Under the pieces are notes generated by a model that saw nothing but the letters and a program-made list of their open reading frames with translations, was not told the DNA's origin and did not search any database. This document shows positions 1-6,210 of a stretch of 7,431 nt of DNA, one piece after another. The position numbers were made by a program, and so were the translations under genes. Positions within the stretch are counted from its first letter, which is position 1. Each line of letters begins with the position of its first letter. Source of the stretch: an uncultured Brevibacterium sp. (GTDB taxonomy: Bacteria; Actinomycetota; Actinomycetes; Actinomycetales; Brevibacteriaceae); contig CALUDL010000079.1 in assembly GCA_943914815.1 (NCBI GenBank), forward strand, positions 1-7,431, written 5' to 3'.

Positions 1-19
1 ATAACACACTGGAGGAAAC

Positions 20-1678
20 ATGCGGAGTGCATGGAAAAAGAAGGCGCTAGGCGCTGTTGCCATTGTCGCTTCAATGACACTGGCAGTCACCGGGTGCGCC
101 AAGTCGCAACGTGGCGAAGGTGGCGGAGGAGACGTCGACGGCCACTTTATTTTTGCTGCGTCATCTGACCCCAAAACGCTTGACCCAGCGTTCGCAAGCG
201 ACGGTGAGTCATTCCGCGTTACTCGTCAGATCATGGAAGGGCTGGTGGGCACTAAGCCAGGAACGGCTGACCCAGCTCCTCTCTTGGCCGAATCTTGGGA
301 CACCAGCAAGGACGGCCTGTCCTACACCTTCCACTTGAAAGAAGGCGTGAAGTTCCACGACGGAACCGACTTCAACGCTGAAGCAGTCTGCGCGAACTTT
401 GACCGCTGGTACAACTTCACCGGCATCCAGCAGTCTGAAGCAGTTGCGTACTACTACGGCAAGCTCTTCCGCGGTTTTAAAGACAAGCCAGAAGACGCTG
501 TGTACAAGTCCTGCGAAGCCACTGACGAAAAGACCGCAAAGGTCGACCTGGCCCAGCCATTCGCCGGATTCGTCGCAGCTCTGTCACTCCCAGCATTCTC
601 CATGCAGTCGCCAGAAGCCATGGAAAAGTACAACGCTGACAAGATCGGTGGAAGCGCCGAAGCTCCAGAAATGAGCGAATACGCTCGCGAACACCCAACC
701 GGCACCGGCCCGTTCAAGTTCGAAGCGTGGAACCCTGGTCAGGACATCAAGCTGAAGTACAACGAAGACTACTGGGGTGAAAAGGGACAGATCGACCAGA
801 TCACGTTCCGTGTGATCGACGACCCGGTTGCTCGTAAGCAGTCCTTGGAAGCAGGCGAAATTGACGGCTACGACCTGGTTGCACCTGCTGACGTGCAGCC
901 ACTGTCTGATGCAGGCTTCAACGTGATGAACCGCGACCCGTTCACCATTCTGTACTTGGGCTTCAACCAAGAAGTCAAGGAACTTAAGGACGTCAAGGTG
1001 CGTCAGGCGATCAGCTACGCGATCGACAAGGACGCCCTCATCAAGCAGACTCTTCCTGAAGGAACCAAGCCTGCTGTCACGTTCATCCCTGACAGCGTGA
1101 ACGGTTACACCGAAGACGTCGAAAAGTACGAGTACAACCAGGAAAAGGCTAAGGAGCTTCTGAAGGAAGCTGGCTACGAAGACGGTTTCACTATCGACTT
1201 CAACTACCCAACTGGTGTTTCGCGTCCGTACATGCCTACCCCTGAACAGGTGTTCTCCAACATTTCTGGTCAGCTTGAACAGGTCGGCATTAAGACTAAG
1301 GCTGTTCCAGAAAAGTGGTCCCCTGACTACCTCGACCGTATTCAGGGCGGTAAGGACCACGGAATCCACCTCTTGGGTTGGACCGGTGACTACAACGACA
1401 CCGACAACTTCGTAGGCGTGTTCTTCGGATCAGAGAAGCCTGAGTTCGGTTTTGACAACCCTGAACTCTTCAAGGCGCTTTCGGAAGCACGTCAGGAACC
1501 AAAGTTGGAGAAGCAGACACCACTGTACGAAGACATCAACAAGAAGGTTGCTGAGTATGCACCGGCCGTGCCTCTGGCACACCCTGCTCCATCGCTCGCG
1601 TTCTCGGAACGCGTGGAGGACTTCCCGGTCTCACCAGTCAATGATGAAGTCTTCAACGAGATCAAGCTGTCTGAGTAA
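20..1678 (+). CDS. ABC transporter substrate-binding lipoprotein, family 5 (dipeptide/oligopeptide type)
   Basis: This 552-aa protein is the extracytoplasmic receptor of the importer encoded downstream. It has a Lys/Arg n-region (residues 2-8), a hydrophobic stretch and a lipobox ending in Thr-Gly-Cys, with Cys26 as the expected lipidated residue, then a Gly-rich tether. Residues 106-130 (Leu-Lys-Glu-Gly-Val-Lys-Phe-His-Asp-Gly...) match the SBP_bac_5 signature. GTGPFKFEAW and the LGWTGDYNDTDNF stretch (452-464) resemble DppA/OppA; in those proteins an Asp in this latter segment binds the peptide amino terminus, so Asp457 is the likely counterpart (inference). Length is normal for the family. 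The ATG at 20 has GGAGG at 11-15 and gives a proper signal peptide. Apart from Cys26 there are only two cysteines, C124 and C165. Peptides are the most likely substrate, but family 5 also includes nickel, glutathione and sugar binders, so specificity is not proven. Its promoter lies left of the window. Confidence 0.95.
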   Translation: MRSAWKKKALGAVAIVASMTLAVTGCAKSQRGEGGGGDVDGHFIFAASSDPKTLDPAFASDGESFRVTRQIMEGLVGTKPGTADPAPLLAESWDTSKDGLSYTFHLKEGVKFHDGTDFNAEAVCANFDRWYNFTGIQQSEAVAYYYGKLFRGFKDKPEDAVYKSCEATDEKTAKVDLAQPFAGFVAALSLPAFSMQSPEAMEKYNADKIGGSAEAPEMSEYAREHPTGTGPFKFEAWNPGQDIKLKYNEDYWGEKGQIDQITFRVIDDPVARKQSLEAGEIDGYDLVAPADVQPLSDAGFNVMNRDPFTILYLGFNQEVKELKDVKVRQAISYAIDKDALIKQTLPEGTKPAVTFIPDSVNGYTEDVEKYEYNQEKAKELLKEAGYEDGFTIDFNYPTGVSRPYMPTPEQVFSNISGQLEQVGIKTKAVPEKWSPDYLDRIQGGKDHGIHLLGWTGDYNDTDNFVGVFFGSEKPEFGFDNPELFKALSEARQEPKLEKQTPLYEDINKKVAEYAPAVPLAHPAPSLAFSERVEDFPVSPVNDEVFNEIKLSE

Positions 1679-1688
1679 GACCGCGCCC

Positions 1689-1718
1689 GAGGTGTCAGTC
1701 CGGTTGGTCTGATACCTC
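1689..1718 (+). promoter_or_regulatory. Intercistronic hairpin A, 11 nt after the binding-protein stop
   Basis: GAGGTGTCAG (1689-1698) pairs with CTGATACCTC (1709-1718). This gives a 10-bp stem with one G-U pair and a 10-nt loop. No U-tract follows. It lies directly 5' of a second, stronger hairpin, so it may protect the 3' end of the binding-protein mRNA or slow ribosomes and polymerase before it. The structure is seen; the role is inferred. Confidence 0.55.
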
Positions 1719-1722
1719 ACCA

Positions 1723-1754
1723 AAAGGGGTGGAGCGGCTCCGCTCCACCCCTTT
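1723..1754 (+). terminator. Strong intercistronic hairpin B, probable partial terminator or mRNA-stabilising stem
   Basis: The arms 1723-1737 and 1740-1754 are exact reverse complements, giving a GC-rich stem of up to 15 bp (14 bp if a four-base loop is allowed). It is followed by only three T residues, which themselves belong to the stem, and then GGCC, so a classical U-tract is absent. It sits 45 nt after the binding-protein stop and 45 nt before the first permease start. In such operons a hairpin here usually lets some transcription through and protects the upstream message from 3' decay, raising receptor over permease levels. A full terminator would need a promoter for the permeases in 1755-1799, and I see none. 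Confidence 0.65.
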
Positions 1755-1799
1755 GGCCGGTCATTCTGACGCTGAAACACAACTGAAAGGCATCTGCCC

Positions 1800-2804
1800 G
1801 TGCTTCGACTCATAGGCAAGCGGCTCTTGCTGCTTATCCCTACGCTTTTTGGGCTTTCAATTCTCCTGTTCTTATGGGTGCGCGCTCTGCCAGGCGGCCC
1901 TGCAACTGCGTTGCTCGGTGACAGAGCTACGCCCGAGGCCGTTGCGGCTGTGAATAAGGCGTACGGTTTCGACCGCCCTATATTAGAGCAGTACTTCGTG
2001 TACATGAGTAAGATCCTGACGGGTGACTTTGGCAGGTCAATCCTGACCAACAGGCCAGTTCTTGAAGAGTTTGCCGCTCGTTTTCCTGCAACCCTTGAAC
2101 TGTCAATTTTCGCGATCATCTTTGCGGTCGTGGTGGGTATTCCCCTGGGCTACTGGGCTGCACGCAACGTAGGAAAGTGGCAGGACCACCTGGCTGTTCT
2201 CTTCTCACTGTTTGGCGTGGTCATCCCAGTGTTCTTCTTGGCGTTCCTCCTCAAGTGGGTCTTTGCTGTAGAGCTTGGCTGGTTGCCCACCGATGGTCGA
2301 CAAGACCCACGTATCGACGCCACCCACTACACCAACTTCTATATTTGGGACGGAATCAGCACAGGCGAATTCGACGCCGCCTGGGACGCTTTCCTCCACC
2401 TCATCCTTCCGGGAGTGGCACTGGGAACTATTCCGCTGGCCATCATTGCGCGTATTACGCGCGCAGCTGTTCTCGAAGTCCAAAATGCAGACTACGTTCG
2501 CACAGCACAAGCAAAGGGCCTGGCGCCCCGTCTTATCCGTAACAGGTTCGTGATCCGCAATGCCATGCTCCCCGTGATCACCACAATGGGTCTGCAGCTT
2601 GGTTTGCTGATCTCTGGTGCAGTCCTTACGGAAACCGTGTTCGCGTTCAACGGCATCGGATCGTTCCTGTGGGGTGCGATCTTTAACCTTGACTTCCCAG
2701 TCCTGCAAGGCTTCATCATCTTTATTGCGCTGATCTATTCGATCATCAACTTGATCGTAGACGTGTCTTATGGACTCATCGACCCGAGGGTGCGTGTGTC
2801 ATGA
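1800..2804 (+). CDS. Peptide-type ABC transporter permease, DppB/OppB family
   Basis: This 334-aa integral membrane subunit forms half of the translocation pore. It has the family layout: TM1 at about residues 9-27, an external region with the conserved GDFGRS stretch (75-80), and five more helices near 99-121, 132-156, 196-218, 258-280 and 300-322. The last helix leads to the typical YGLIDPRVR end. The cytoplasmic EAA loop that docks on the ATPase is at about 236-259 (AQAKGL followed by a run ending in AMLPV). The start is GTG at 1800 with AAAGG at 1786-1790, nine bases upstream. No alternative start keeps the first helix intact. The stop overlaps the next gene's ATG (ATGA, 2801-2804), implying coupled translation and a 1:1 pair with the second permease. 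The gene is separated from the binding-protein gene by two hairpins. Family assignment is firm; substrate is inferred from the operon. Confidence 0.95.
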   Translation: MLRLIGKRLLLLIPTLFGLSILLFLWVRALPGGPATALLGDRATPEAVAAVNKAYGFDRPILEQYFVYMSKILTGDFGRSILTNRPVLEEFAARFPATLELSIFAIIFAVVVGIPLGYWAARNVGKWQDHLAVLFSLFGVVIPVFFLAFLLKWVFAVELGWLPTDGRQDPRIDATHYTNFYIWDGISTGEFDAAWDAFLHLILPGVALGTIPLAIIARITRAAVLEVQNADYVRTAQAKGLAPRLIRNRFVIRNAMLPVITTMGLQLGLLISGAVLTETVFAFNGIGSFLWGAIFNLDFPVLQGFIIFIALIYSIINLIVDVSYGLIDPRVRVS

Positions 2805-3799
2805 CAATGAATCTTCCTCCACAACCAGGCGGCCCAGCCGCCAACAAGGCTGATAATCTCGCCACGAGCCCTGAACAGGTTCAGGCGGGACTCACACAGA
2901 AAACATCGGAACCCACGATGGACCAAAAAGGTACATCGGTGTGGAAAGATGCGTTCTTGCGACTGCGAAAGAACCCGGCTGCAATTGCAGGCTTCGTGAT
3001 CGTGGTTCTGTTCGTTCTCGTCAGTATCCTTGCCCCTGTTTTGGCGCCGCACCCTGGCACTGCGGTTCCCGGGGCCCGCGAAATCACGCCCGGCCACATT
3101 CCTGGACCTGGTGAACTGTCAGAGTTCCCATTGGGACTCGACCGCTTCGGTGGTGACGTCCTCTCTAAGCTCATTTGGGGCGCGCAAGCATCCCTTGTGA
3201 TCGGTGTCGTCTCGACCGCCTTGGGTCTCTTAGGCGGTATGCTGCTTGGCCTGCTCGCCGGCACTTTTGGCGGATGGGTTGACGGTCTGGTGATGCGAAT
3301 CGTCGACATCTTACTGTCGGTTCCTAACCTTCTCCTGGCGGTCTCAATCGCAGCTATTCTGGGCCAGACCCCGTACGCGGTCATGATCGCAATCGGTGTT
3401 TCCCAGGTCCCCATCTTTGCGCGTCTCTTGCGGTCTTCCATGCTCACGCAGAAAGGCCAAGATTACGTGCTGGCCGCCCAGACTCTGGGACTGAGCCGGG
3501 GAACCATCACCATGAGCCACATCCTTCCCAACTCGCTTGGCCCAGTGATTGTGCAGGCGACTCTGACGCTTGCCACCGCCGTTATTGACGCAGCTGCGCT
3601 GTCGTTCTTGGGACTTGGTGGCGGACGCCCAGAGACAGCCGAATGGGGGCGCATGCTGACCTACGCACAGTCCGAACTCGGAACCGCGCCCTGGCTTGCG
3701 TTTCTCCCCGGCGCTTGCATTGCGCTGACCGCTTTGGGCTTCACGCTTATGGGCGAATCGCTCCGCGAAGCTCTCGACCCCAAATCACGGGCAAGGTGA
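2801..3799 (+). CDS. Peptide-type ABC transporter permease, DppC/OppC family
   Basis: This 332-aa protein is the second pore subunit. It has a hydrophilic N-terminal tail of about 48 residues rich in Pro, Gln, Ala and Thr. The OppC_N-type segment follows (VWKDAFLRLRKNPAAIAG and TM1 near 60-84), then the loop with LGLDRFGGDVLSKLIWGAQ and five further helices. The EAA loop is at about 225-249 (AAQTLGLSRG followed by a run ending in HILPN). The LSFLGLGGGRPETAEWGRML stretch is characteristic of this subunit. The ATG at 2801 overlaps the upstream stop and has GAGGG at 2786-2790. A second ATG at 2807 is possible but worse spaced from that site. The tail is somewhat longer than in many homologues; a start at Met40 (ATG at 2918) would remove it but would lose the coupling overlap. 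The ATPase gene follows after four bases. Confidence 0.95.
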   Translation: MTMNLPPQPGGPAANKADNLATSPEQVQAGLTQKTSEPTMDQKGTSVWKDAFLRLRKNPAAIAGFVIVVLFVLVSILAPVLAPHPGTAVPGAREITPGHIPGPGELSEFPLGLDRFGGDVLSKLIWGAQASLVIGVVSTALGLLGGMLLGLLAGTFGGWVDGLVMRIVDILLSVPNLLLAVSIAAILGQTPYAVMIAIGVSQVPIFARLLRSSMLTQKGQDYVLAAQTLGLSRGTITMSHILPNSLGPVIVQATLTLATAVIDAAALSFLGLGGGRPETAEWGRMLTYAQSELGTAPWLAFLPGACIALTALGFTLMGESLREALDPKSRAR

Positions 3800-3803
3800 C
3801 ACC

Positions 3804-5465
3804 ATGACTCAGACTCCAGAAGAAACATCGAACCTCCTCACGATTCAAGACCTCGAAGTCTCCTTCACCACCATGCACGGCAAGGTGCAAGCGGTGGAAG
3901 GTGCCAGCATGGAACTGCCAGCGGGTGGAACACTGGCAATCGTGGGGGAGTCCGGATCAGGTAAATCCACCACTGCAATGGCAACAATTGGCCTGTTGCC
4001 AGGCAACGGGAAAGTGACCGCCGGGTCTATTGTTTTTGACGGTCAAGAACTTGTGGGACTGTCAGAACCAAAAATGCGTGGCATCCGAGGTCGACAAATT
4101 GGGTTGGTTCCGCAGGACCCAATGAGTAACCTCAACCCGGTGTCACGGATCGGAACCCAAATTTCTGAAACTCTTCTCACCCACAAACTGGCGACCAAGC
4201 AGACGGTGCAGGAACAGGTCGTTGAAGTGATGGCTCAGGCCGGTATTCCGGAACCTGAAAGGCGCGCTAAACAGTTCCCGCACGAACTTTCAGGCGGACT
4301 GCGTCAGCGTGCGCTCATCGCAATTGCTTTGGCATGTAAACCCAAACTCCTCATCGCAGACGAACCCACCTCGGCGCTGGACGTCACCGTTCAGCAGGTC
4401 ATCCTTGACCAGATCGACTCGATGACCGCAGAACTAGGAACCTCAGTTCTGCTCATCACGCACGACCTGGGACTAGCAGCAGAACGGGCACAGAACTTGG
4501 TGGTCATGCACCGGGGGAAGGTTGTGGAGTTCGGTTCATCGCGTCAGCTCTTGGAAGACCCGCAACACCCGTACACGCAGTCGCTGGTCAAGGCGGCGCC
4601 GTCAGTTGCCGCTGCTCGCCTGCTCACCCAAGAGCACACAACGGAAGACACCGGCGCGGAAGCGAAGGAAGAAGAAAAGCCCCTTGTAGAAATTTCTGGC
4701 CTCACAAAGGTGTATCCAATTCGTGGGCAAGACGATTTCTACGCTGCAAAGAACGTGAGCCTGGAAATCCCTCGCGGAAAAACGGTTTCAATCGTGGGGG
4801 AGTCCGGCTCAGGGAAAACGACCACGGCTCGTATGCTTTTGAAACTCATTGAGCCCACTGAGGGATCCATTACCTTTGAAGGGAAAGACGTTCTGACGCT
4901 CAAAGGAAAGGACCTCAAGGACTTCCGACAGCGTGTACAAGCGGTGTTTCAGGACCCATACTCGTCGTTGAACCCCATGTTTACGGTGGGCAAGATCATC
5001 GAGGAACCGCTGGCGGCCTACAAGCGGGGAAATGCCACAGAGCGTCGCAAACGCGTTCTTGAACTGATGGAACAAGTGGCACTGCCACAGCACTTCTACC
5101 GCAGGTATCCGGCCGAGCTCTCCGGTGGGCAACGCCAACGAATCTCGATCGCTCGTGCACTTGCGCTCAACCCCGACCTGATTGTGTGCGACGAACCTGT
5201 CAGTGCTCTTGACGTTTTGGTGCAGGACCAGATCTTGAACCTCCTGAAGAACCTTCAAGAAGAGCTGGGACTGTCTTACCTGTTCATTTCACACGACCTC
5301 GCTGTGGTCAGGCTCATCTCTGACTACGTGTGCGTCATGAAAGATGGTGAACTGGTTGAGGCCTCAACTTCAGAAGAAGTGTTCACTAATCCACGTCACC
5401 CGTATACGCGTAAACTCCTCGCTTCGATTCCCGGTAACGAACTCGGAATTGACGAAGCGAGCTAA
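3804..5465 (+). CDS. Fused double ATP-binding subunit of peptide-type ABC transporter (DppD-DppF-like)
   Basis: This 553-aa cytoplasmic protein carries both nucleotide-binding domains of the importer in one chain, as in GsiA/YejF-type fusions. Domain 1 has Walker A GESGSGKS (48-55), signature LSGGLRQR (162-169), Walker B with D186 and catalytic E187, and switch H220. Domain 2 has Walker A GESGSGKT (332-339), signature LSGGQRQR (439-446), D463/E464 and H497. Each domain ends with the HPYT element of the oligopeptide/dipeptide transporter C-terminal extension (oligo_HPY). An acidic, Glu-rich linker at about 272-292 joins the halves. All ATPase residues are present in both halves, so both sites look competent. 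The first signature has Leu where Gln or Met is usual. The ATG at 3804 has AAGG at 3793-3796 and lies four bases after the DppC-like stop, so it is the last gene of the operon. A terminator-like stem follows. Confidence 0.96.
   Translation: MTQTPEETSNLLTIQDLEVSFTTMHGKVQAVEGASMELPAGGTLAIVGESGSGKSTTAMATIGLLPGNGKVTAGSIVFDGQELVGLSEPKMRGIRGRQIGLVPQDPMSNLNPVSRIGTQISETLLTHKLATKQTVQEQVVEVMAQAGIPEPERRAKQFPHELSGGLRQRALIAIALACKPKLLIADEPTSALDVTVQQVILDQIDSMTAELGTSVLLITHDLGLAAERAQNLVVMHRGKVVEFGSSRQLLEDPQHPYTQSLVKAAPSVAAARLLTQEHTTEDTGAEAKEEEKPLVEISGLTKVYPIRGQDDFYAAKNVSLEIPRGKTVSIVGESGSGKTTTARMLLKLIEPTEGSITFEGKDVLTLKGKDLKDFRQRVQAVFQDPYSSLNPMFTVGKIIEEPLAAYKRGNATERRKRVLELMEQVALPQHFYRRYPAELSGGQRQRISIARALALNPDLIVCDEPVSALDVLVQDQILNLLKNLQEELGLSYLFISHDLAVVRLISDYVCVMKDGELVEASTSEEVFTNPRHPYTRKLLASIPGNELGIDEAS
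3937..3955 (+). repeat. 19-bp in-frame direct repeat over Walker A (copy 1; copy 2 at 4789-4807)
   Basis: CAATCGTGGGGGAGTCCGG occurs exactly at 3937-3955 and again at 4789-4807, in the same reading frame, 852 bp (284 codons) apart. It encodes the start of the Walker A loop in each ATPase half. The flanking bases differ between copies, so identity is confined to this block. Confidence 0.9.
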
Positions 5466-5474
5466 AACCGGTCA

Positions 5475-5510
5475 GCCGTTCCTTGTCATGTAAAAATGAC
5501 AAGGAACGGC
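5475..5510 (+). terminator. Probable transcription terminator of the transporter operon
   Basis: The arms 5475-5489 and 5496-5510 are exact reverse complements. They give a 15-bp stem with a six-base A-rich loop, starting nine bases after the ATPase stop. No U-tract follows (next bases CTCGAGACGG). This would be weak in E. coli but is common for actinobacterial terminator-type hairpins. Its position at the end of the operon, ahead of an unrelated gene pair, supports termination. Confidence 0.7.
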
Positions 5511-5528
5511 CTCGAGACGGTCGTAGTA

Positions 5529-5575
5529 TCAGATCTGAAACAAAGTAAAAGTTGAGACATGCAGTAGTTCTCAAC
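5529..5575 (+). promoter_or_regulatory. Operator-like palindrome and inverted repeat upstream of the membrane protein/vWA pair
   Basis: TCAGATCTGA at 5529-5538 is a perfect 10-bp palindrome. GTTGAGA (5551-5557) is repeated in inverted form as TCTCAAC (5569-5575) with 11 bases between. Both lie in the only spacer that could hold the promoter of the downstream pair. TANNNT-type -10 candidates exist (TAGTAT at 5524, TATGGT at 5581), but none has a -35 at good spacing. TTGAGA at 5552 is 23 bases from TATGGT, which is too far. Regulatory function is only a possibility; short repeats of this size can occur by chance. Confidence 0.3.
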
Positions 5576-5641
5576 GTTGCTATGGTTGAAGAGTTCGCGC
5601 TCAAGCAAAATGAGATCGTGTAGTTATGAGTGCGAGATGTG

Positions 5642-5650
5642 AAAGGGGGG
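5642..5650 (+). promoter_or_regulatory. Ribosome binding site that fixes the GTG start at 5656
   Basis: AAAGGGGGG ends five bases before GTG 5656. The upstream in-frame ATG at 5626 has only a poor purine match before it and would place this strong site inside the coding region. A second in-frame GTG at 5662 is spaced less well. Confidence 0.7.
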
Positions 5651-5655
5651 CCACG

Positions 5656-6210
5656 GTGTCGGTGCCGTTTGGATCAGGACCGGGTGGTAATCCATTCGGG
5701 AGTTCACCGGTCAACCAGCCAGGAGGGCCACCAGCACAGCAGCCAGGCATGGCGCCTCAACCAGGTATGCAACCTCAAGCGCCTCAACAGGGCCACACCC
5801 CTCACACCTCGGACTCCACCAGTCCTTTTGGATCCCAAAATCTAAGCAGTCAACCAGGTGCTCAACAGGCCCCCGACGCACCGTTCGCAACAGAAGCCGG
5901 GCCTAGCGATCTCACCGTCGCCGGACCTCCCATGCACATCCTCTTCATCGTTCTTGGATGCGCAGCCCTGGGGATTATCATCGCGGTACTGCCATGGGGC
6001 TTCACCGGAATCATCGGATGGCTGATCGCCGGACCAGTCGCGATCCTTATGTTAGGGAACTTCACCACCACTGATGTGCGCAGGCGAGCCGCCGGCATGT
6101 ACGCCTCACGCTCAGCCGCCACAACCTTGTACTGGATGGCCGCGATTCTGACATTGATCGCTGTGATCGTGACCGCAATTCTGACAGCACTGTGGGTGGG
6201 ACGCCTGTGA
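5656..6210 (+). CDS. Pro/Gln/Gly-rich three-helix membrane protein of unknown function
   Basis: From GTG 5656 the product is 184 aa (194 aa if the weaker ATG at 5626 is used). Residues 1-92 are low complexity and probably disordered, rich in Pro, Gly and Gln, with PFGS three times (4-7, 13-16, 57-60) and PGMxPQ twice. Three hydrophobic segments follow, at about 95-112, 116-135 and 158-181. The loop between the second and third holds Arg142-144 and Arg152, so by the positive-inside rule that loop and the long N-terminus face the cytoplasm and the short C-terminus lies outside. I do not recognise a named family; Pro/Gly/Gln-rich tails of this kind are frequent on actinobacterial membrane proteins. 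The stop overlaps the next gene's start (GTGA, 6207-6210), so the two are probably co-translated and may act together. It is separated from the transporter operon by a terminator-like stem. Confidence 0.8.
   Translation: MSVPFGSGPGGNPFGSSPVNQPGGPPAQQPGMAPQPGMQPQAPQQGHTPHTSDSTSPFGSQNLSSQPGAQQAPDAPFATEAGPSDLTVAGPPMHILFIVLGCAALGIIIAVLPWGFTGIIGWLIAGPVAILMLGNFTTTDVRRRAAGMYASRSAATTLYWMAAILTLIAVIVTAILTALWVGRL

Noticed and set aside
584..1369. Long antisense open frame (261 codons) opposite the binding-protein gene
   Set aside because: It lies wholly inside a clear SBP_bac_5 gene whose C-ending codon bias removes stops from the opposite strand. Its translation shows no recognisable domain, and no ribosome site supports it.
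1631..2119. Antisense frame spanning the hairpin region and the start of the first permease
   Set aside because: It crosses two strong hairpins and overlaps two well-supported genes, and its product is a Ser/Arg-rich sequence typical of shadow frames.
2881..3447. Antisense frame of 188 codons opposite the second permease
   Set aside because: It overlaps a firm permease gene, and its Pro/Arg/Thr-rich, unstructured composition is that of a shadow translation.
5552..5586. Candidate sigma-A promoter TTGAGA to TATGGT
   Set aside because: The spacing of 23 bases is far outside the normal 16-19.
5386..5604. Antisense 72-codon frame across the operon end and spacer
   Set aside because: It runs through the 15-bp stem at 5475-5510 and into the ATPase gene, and its product has no recognisable features.
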